In this document: piece by piece, positions 4,763-5,322 of the stretch
Position numbering within the stretch: position 1 is the first letter of the stretch
Layout of the letters: every line of letters begins with the position of its first letter
From: Candidatus Nealsoniibacteriota bacterium
GTDB taxonomy: Bacteria > Patescibacteriota > Minisyncoccia > Minisyncoccales > GWA2-38-27
Length of the DNA: 5,322 bases
Assembly: GCA_003559065.1 (NCBI GenBank)
Contig: PWMZ01000007.1
Coordinates: forward strand, 1 to 5,322
Reading direction: 5' to 3'
Notes under the pieces: model-generated
Databases searched by the model: none
What the model was told of the DNA's origin: nothing
Seen by the model: the letters and a program-made list of their open reading frames with translations, nothing else
Translations under genes and position numbers: made by a program

Positions 4763-5322
4763 AATTTGTCCAATAAATTACTAATTGCTTCTATCCTTAA
4801 AATATCTCTAAAGGTTATTATGAGAAAAAGGCCCAAAAGCAAAGCAAAAGAAATACCAATCAGCCTTTTTTCTAATTTCGGATTAACTGGCCTACCTTTT
4901 ATTTTTTCAATCATTAAGAATAAAAGCCTTCCTCCGTCTAAAGCAGGAATCGGCAACAAGTTAAAAATAGCCAAAGAAATACTAATTAGAACCATTAGCC
5001 ACAAATAATCCACTAATCCTCTTTCTAAGAACTGAAAGGCTAAAACCCCTATTCCTACTGGACCAACTACTTCGAACTCATCTGGCATCGGTGTTCTGCT
5101 TATCAGTCGATAAAGAGCGTCTCCTAAGCTTATCACTATCGCTGCGGTTAATCTCCCGGTCATTAAAAATCCTTGAGTCGGAGCTTGGTACCAAGAGTAT
5201 TCTTTAATGGCTGTTCTTACCAAGTGAACCCCAATAATCTCATCTTCAGGAAAAATAGAAACTTCCTTTGTTTTTCCCGCCCTGCTTATCAAAAAAGAAG
5301 TTTCTTCTCCAGTATATTCTGC
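4759..5322 (-). CDS. rseP: RseP-like site-2 protease (M50 metalloprotease), C-terminal part
   Basis: The reading frame is open to the right edge, so the 187 visible residues are the C-terminal portion only. They begin AEYTGEETSFLISRAGK. The codon at 5292-5290 is TTG, but it sits within an uninterrupted frame and is not the start. The first 40 or so residues look like the end of a PDZ domain (FLISRAGKTKEVSIFP, then IIGVHLVR). GPVGI (87-91), a membrane helix (about 104-126), NLLPIPALDGGR (121-132, with the metal-binding Asp of the LDG motif) and a last membrane helix (about 153-175) follow. The HExxH zinc motif would lie outside the window. RseP-family enzymes cut transmembrane segments of anti-sigma factors and spent signal peptides at the inner membrane. 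The stop overlaps the proS start as ATGA; rseP-proS adjacency is common in bacteria. Confidence 0.93.
   Translation of the reverse strand, partial: AEYTGEETSFLISRAGKTKEVSIFPEDEIIGVHLVRTAIKEYSWYQAPTQGFLMTGRLTAAIVISLGDALYRLISRTPMPDEFEVVGPVGIGVLAFQFLERGLVDYLWLMVLISISLAIFNLLPIPALDGGRLLFLMIEKIKGRPVNPKLEKRLIGISFALLLGLFLIITFRDILRIEAISNLLDKL

Noticed and set aside
4754..5008. Open frame of 84 codons on the plus strand opposite the rseP-like gene
   Set aside because: Antisense to the LDGGR-containing region, with no own promoter or motif seen.
1..5322. CRISPR array, insertion sequence, phage or defence genes
   Set aside because: No spaced direct repeats, terminal inverted repeats, transposase or integrase motifs were seen; the content is housekeeping.

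Overview
The window reads as part of the small, AT-rich, tightly packed genome of a bacterium, most probably a member of the Candidate Phyla Radiation (Patescibacteria). That placement is inferred from several things together: genes overlap or nearly touch, Shine-Dalgarno sequences are almost absent, the prolyl-tRNA synthetase is a compact form with a zinc-ribbon-like insert instead of the usual editing domain, GatA and GatC are short, and the initiator tRNA is unusual. UGA acts as a stop at the ends of two genes (rseP-like and the membrane protein gene), so the UGA=Gly code of Gracilibacteria/SR1 does not fit.

Every gene lies on the minus strand, so the window is read from right to left. From 5322 down to 440 there is one probable operon: the C-terminal part of an RseP/site-2-protease-like membrane metalloprotease (cut by the window edge), proS, mreB, gatC, gatA, and a small membrane-anchored protein of unknown function. 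Junctions are -4, -38, +2, -11 and -13 nt (negative means overlap), which suggests one mRNA with translational coupling. The adjacency of rseP and proS is a common bacterial arrangement. mreB and gatCA extend it; gatB is not in view.

From 443 to 131 there is a tRNA unit: a sigma70-like promoter overlapping the stop codon of the last protein gene, then tRNA-fMet(CAT), a second CAT tRNA (elongator Met, or Ile2), tRNA-Asp(GTC), and a compact intrinsic terminator. None of the tRNAs encodes CCA. The initiator tRNA carries the diagnostic C1-A72 mismatch and A11-U24 pair but departs from near-universal bases at positions 18, 33 and 55.

From 109 to 1 a good promoter (TTGAGA, 17 nt, TATGAT) precedes the first 19 codons of another gene that runs off the left edge. 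Its start contains a DxDxT motif in the form DIDKTL, which marks the HAD phosphohydrolase superfamily.

The protein genes serve translation (ProRS, the GatCAB amidotransferase), cell shape (MreB) and membrane proteolysis (RseP-like). I found no mobile element, CRISPR array or defence island. The points most worth checking are the initiator tRNA, its nearly leaderless promoter, the remodelled ProRS and the unknown membrane protein.
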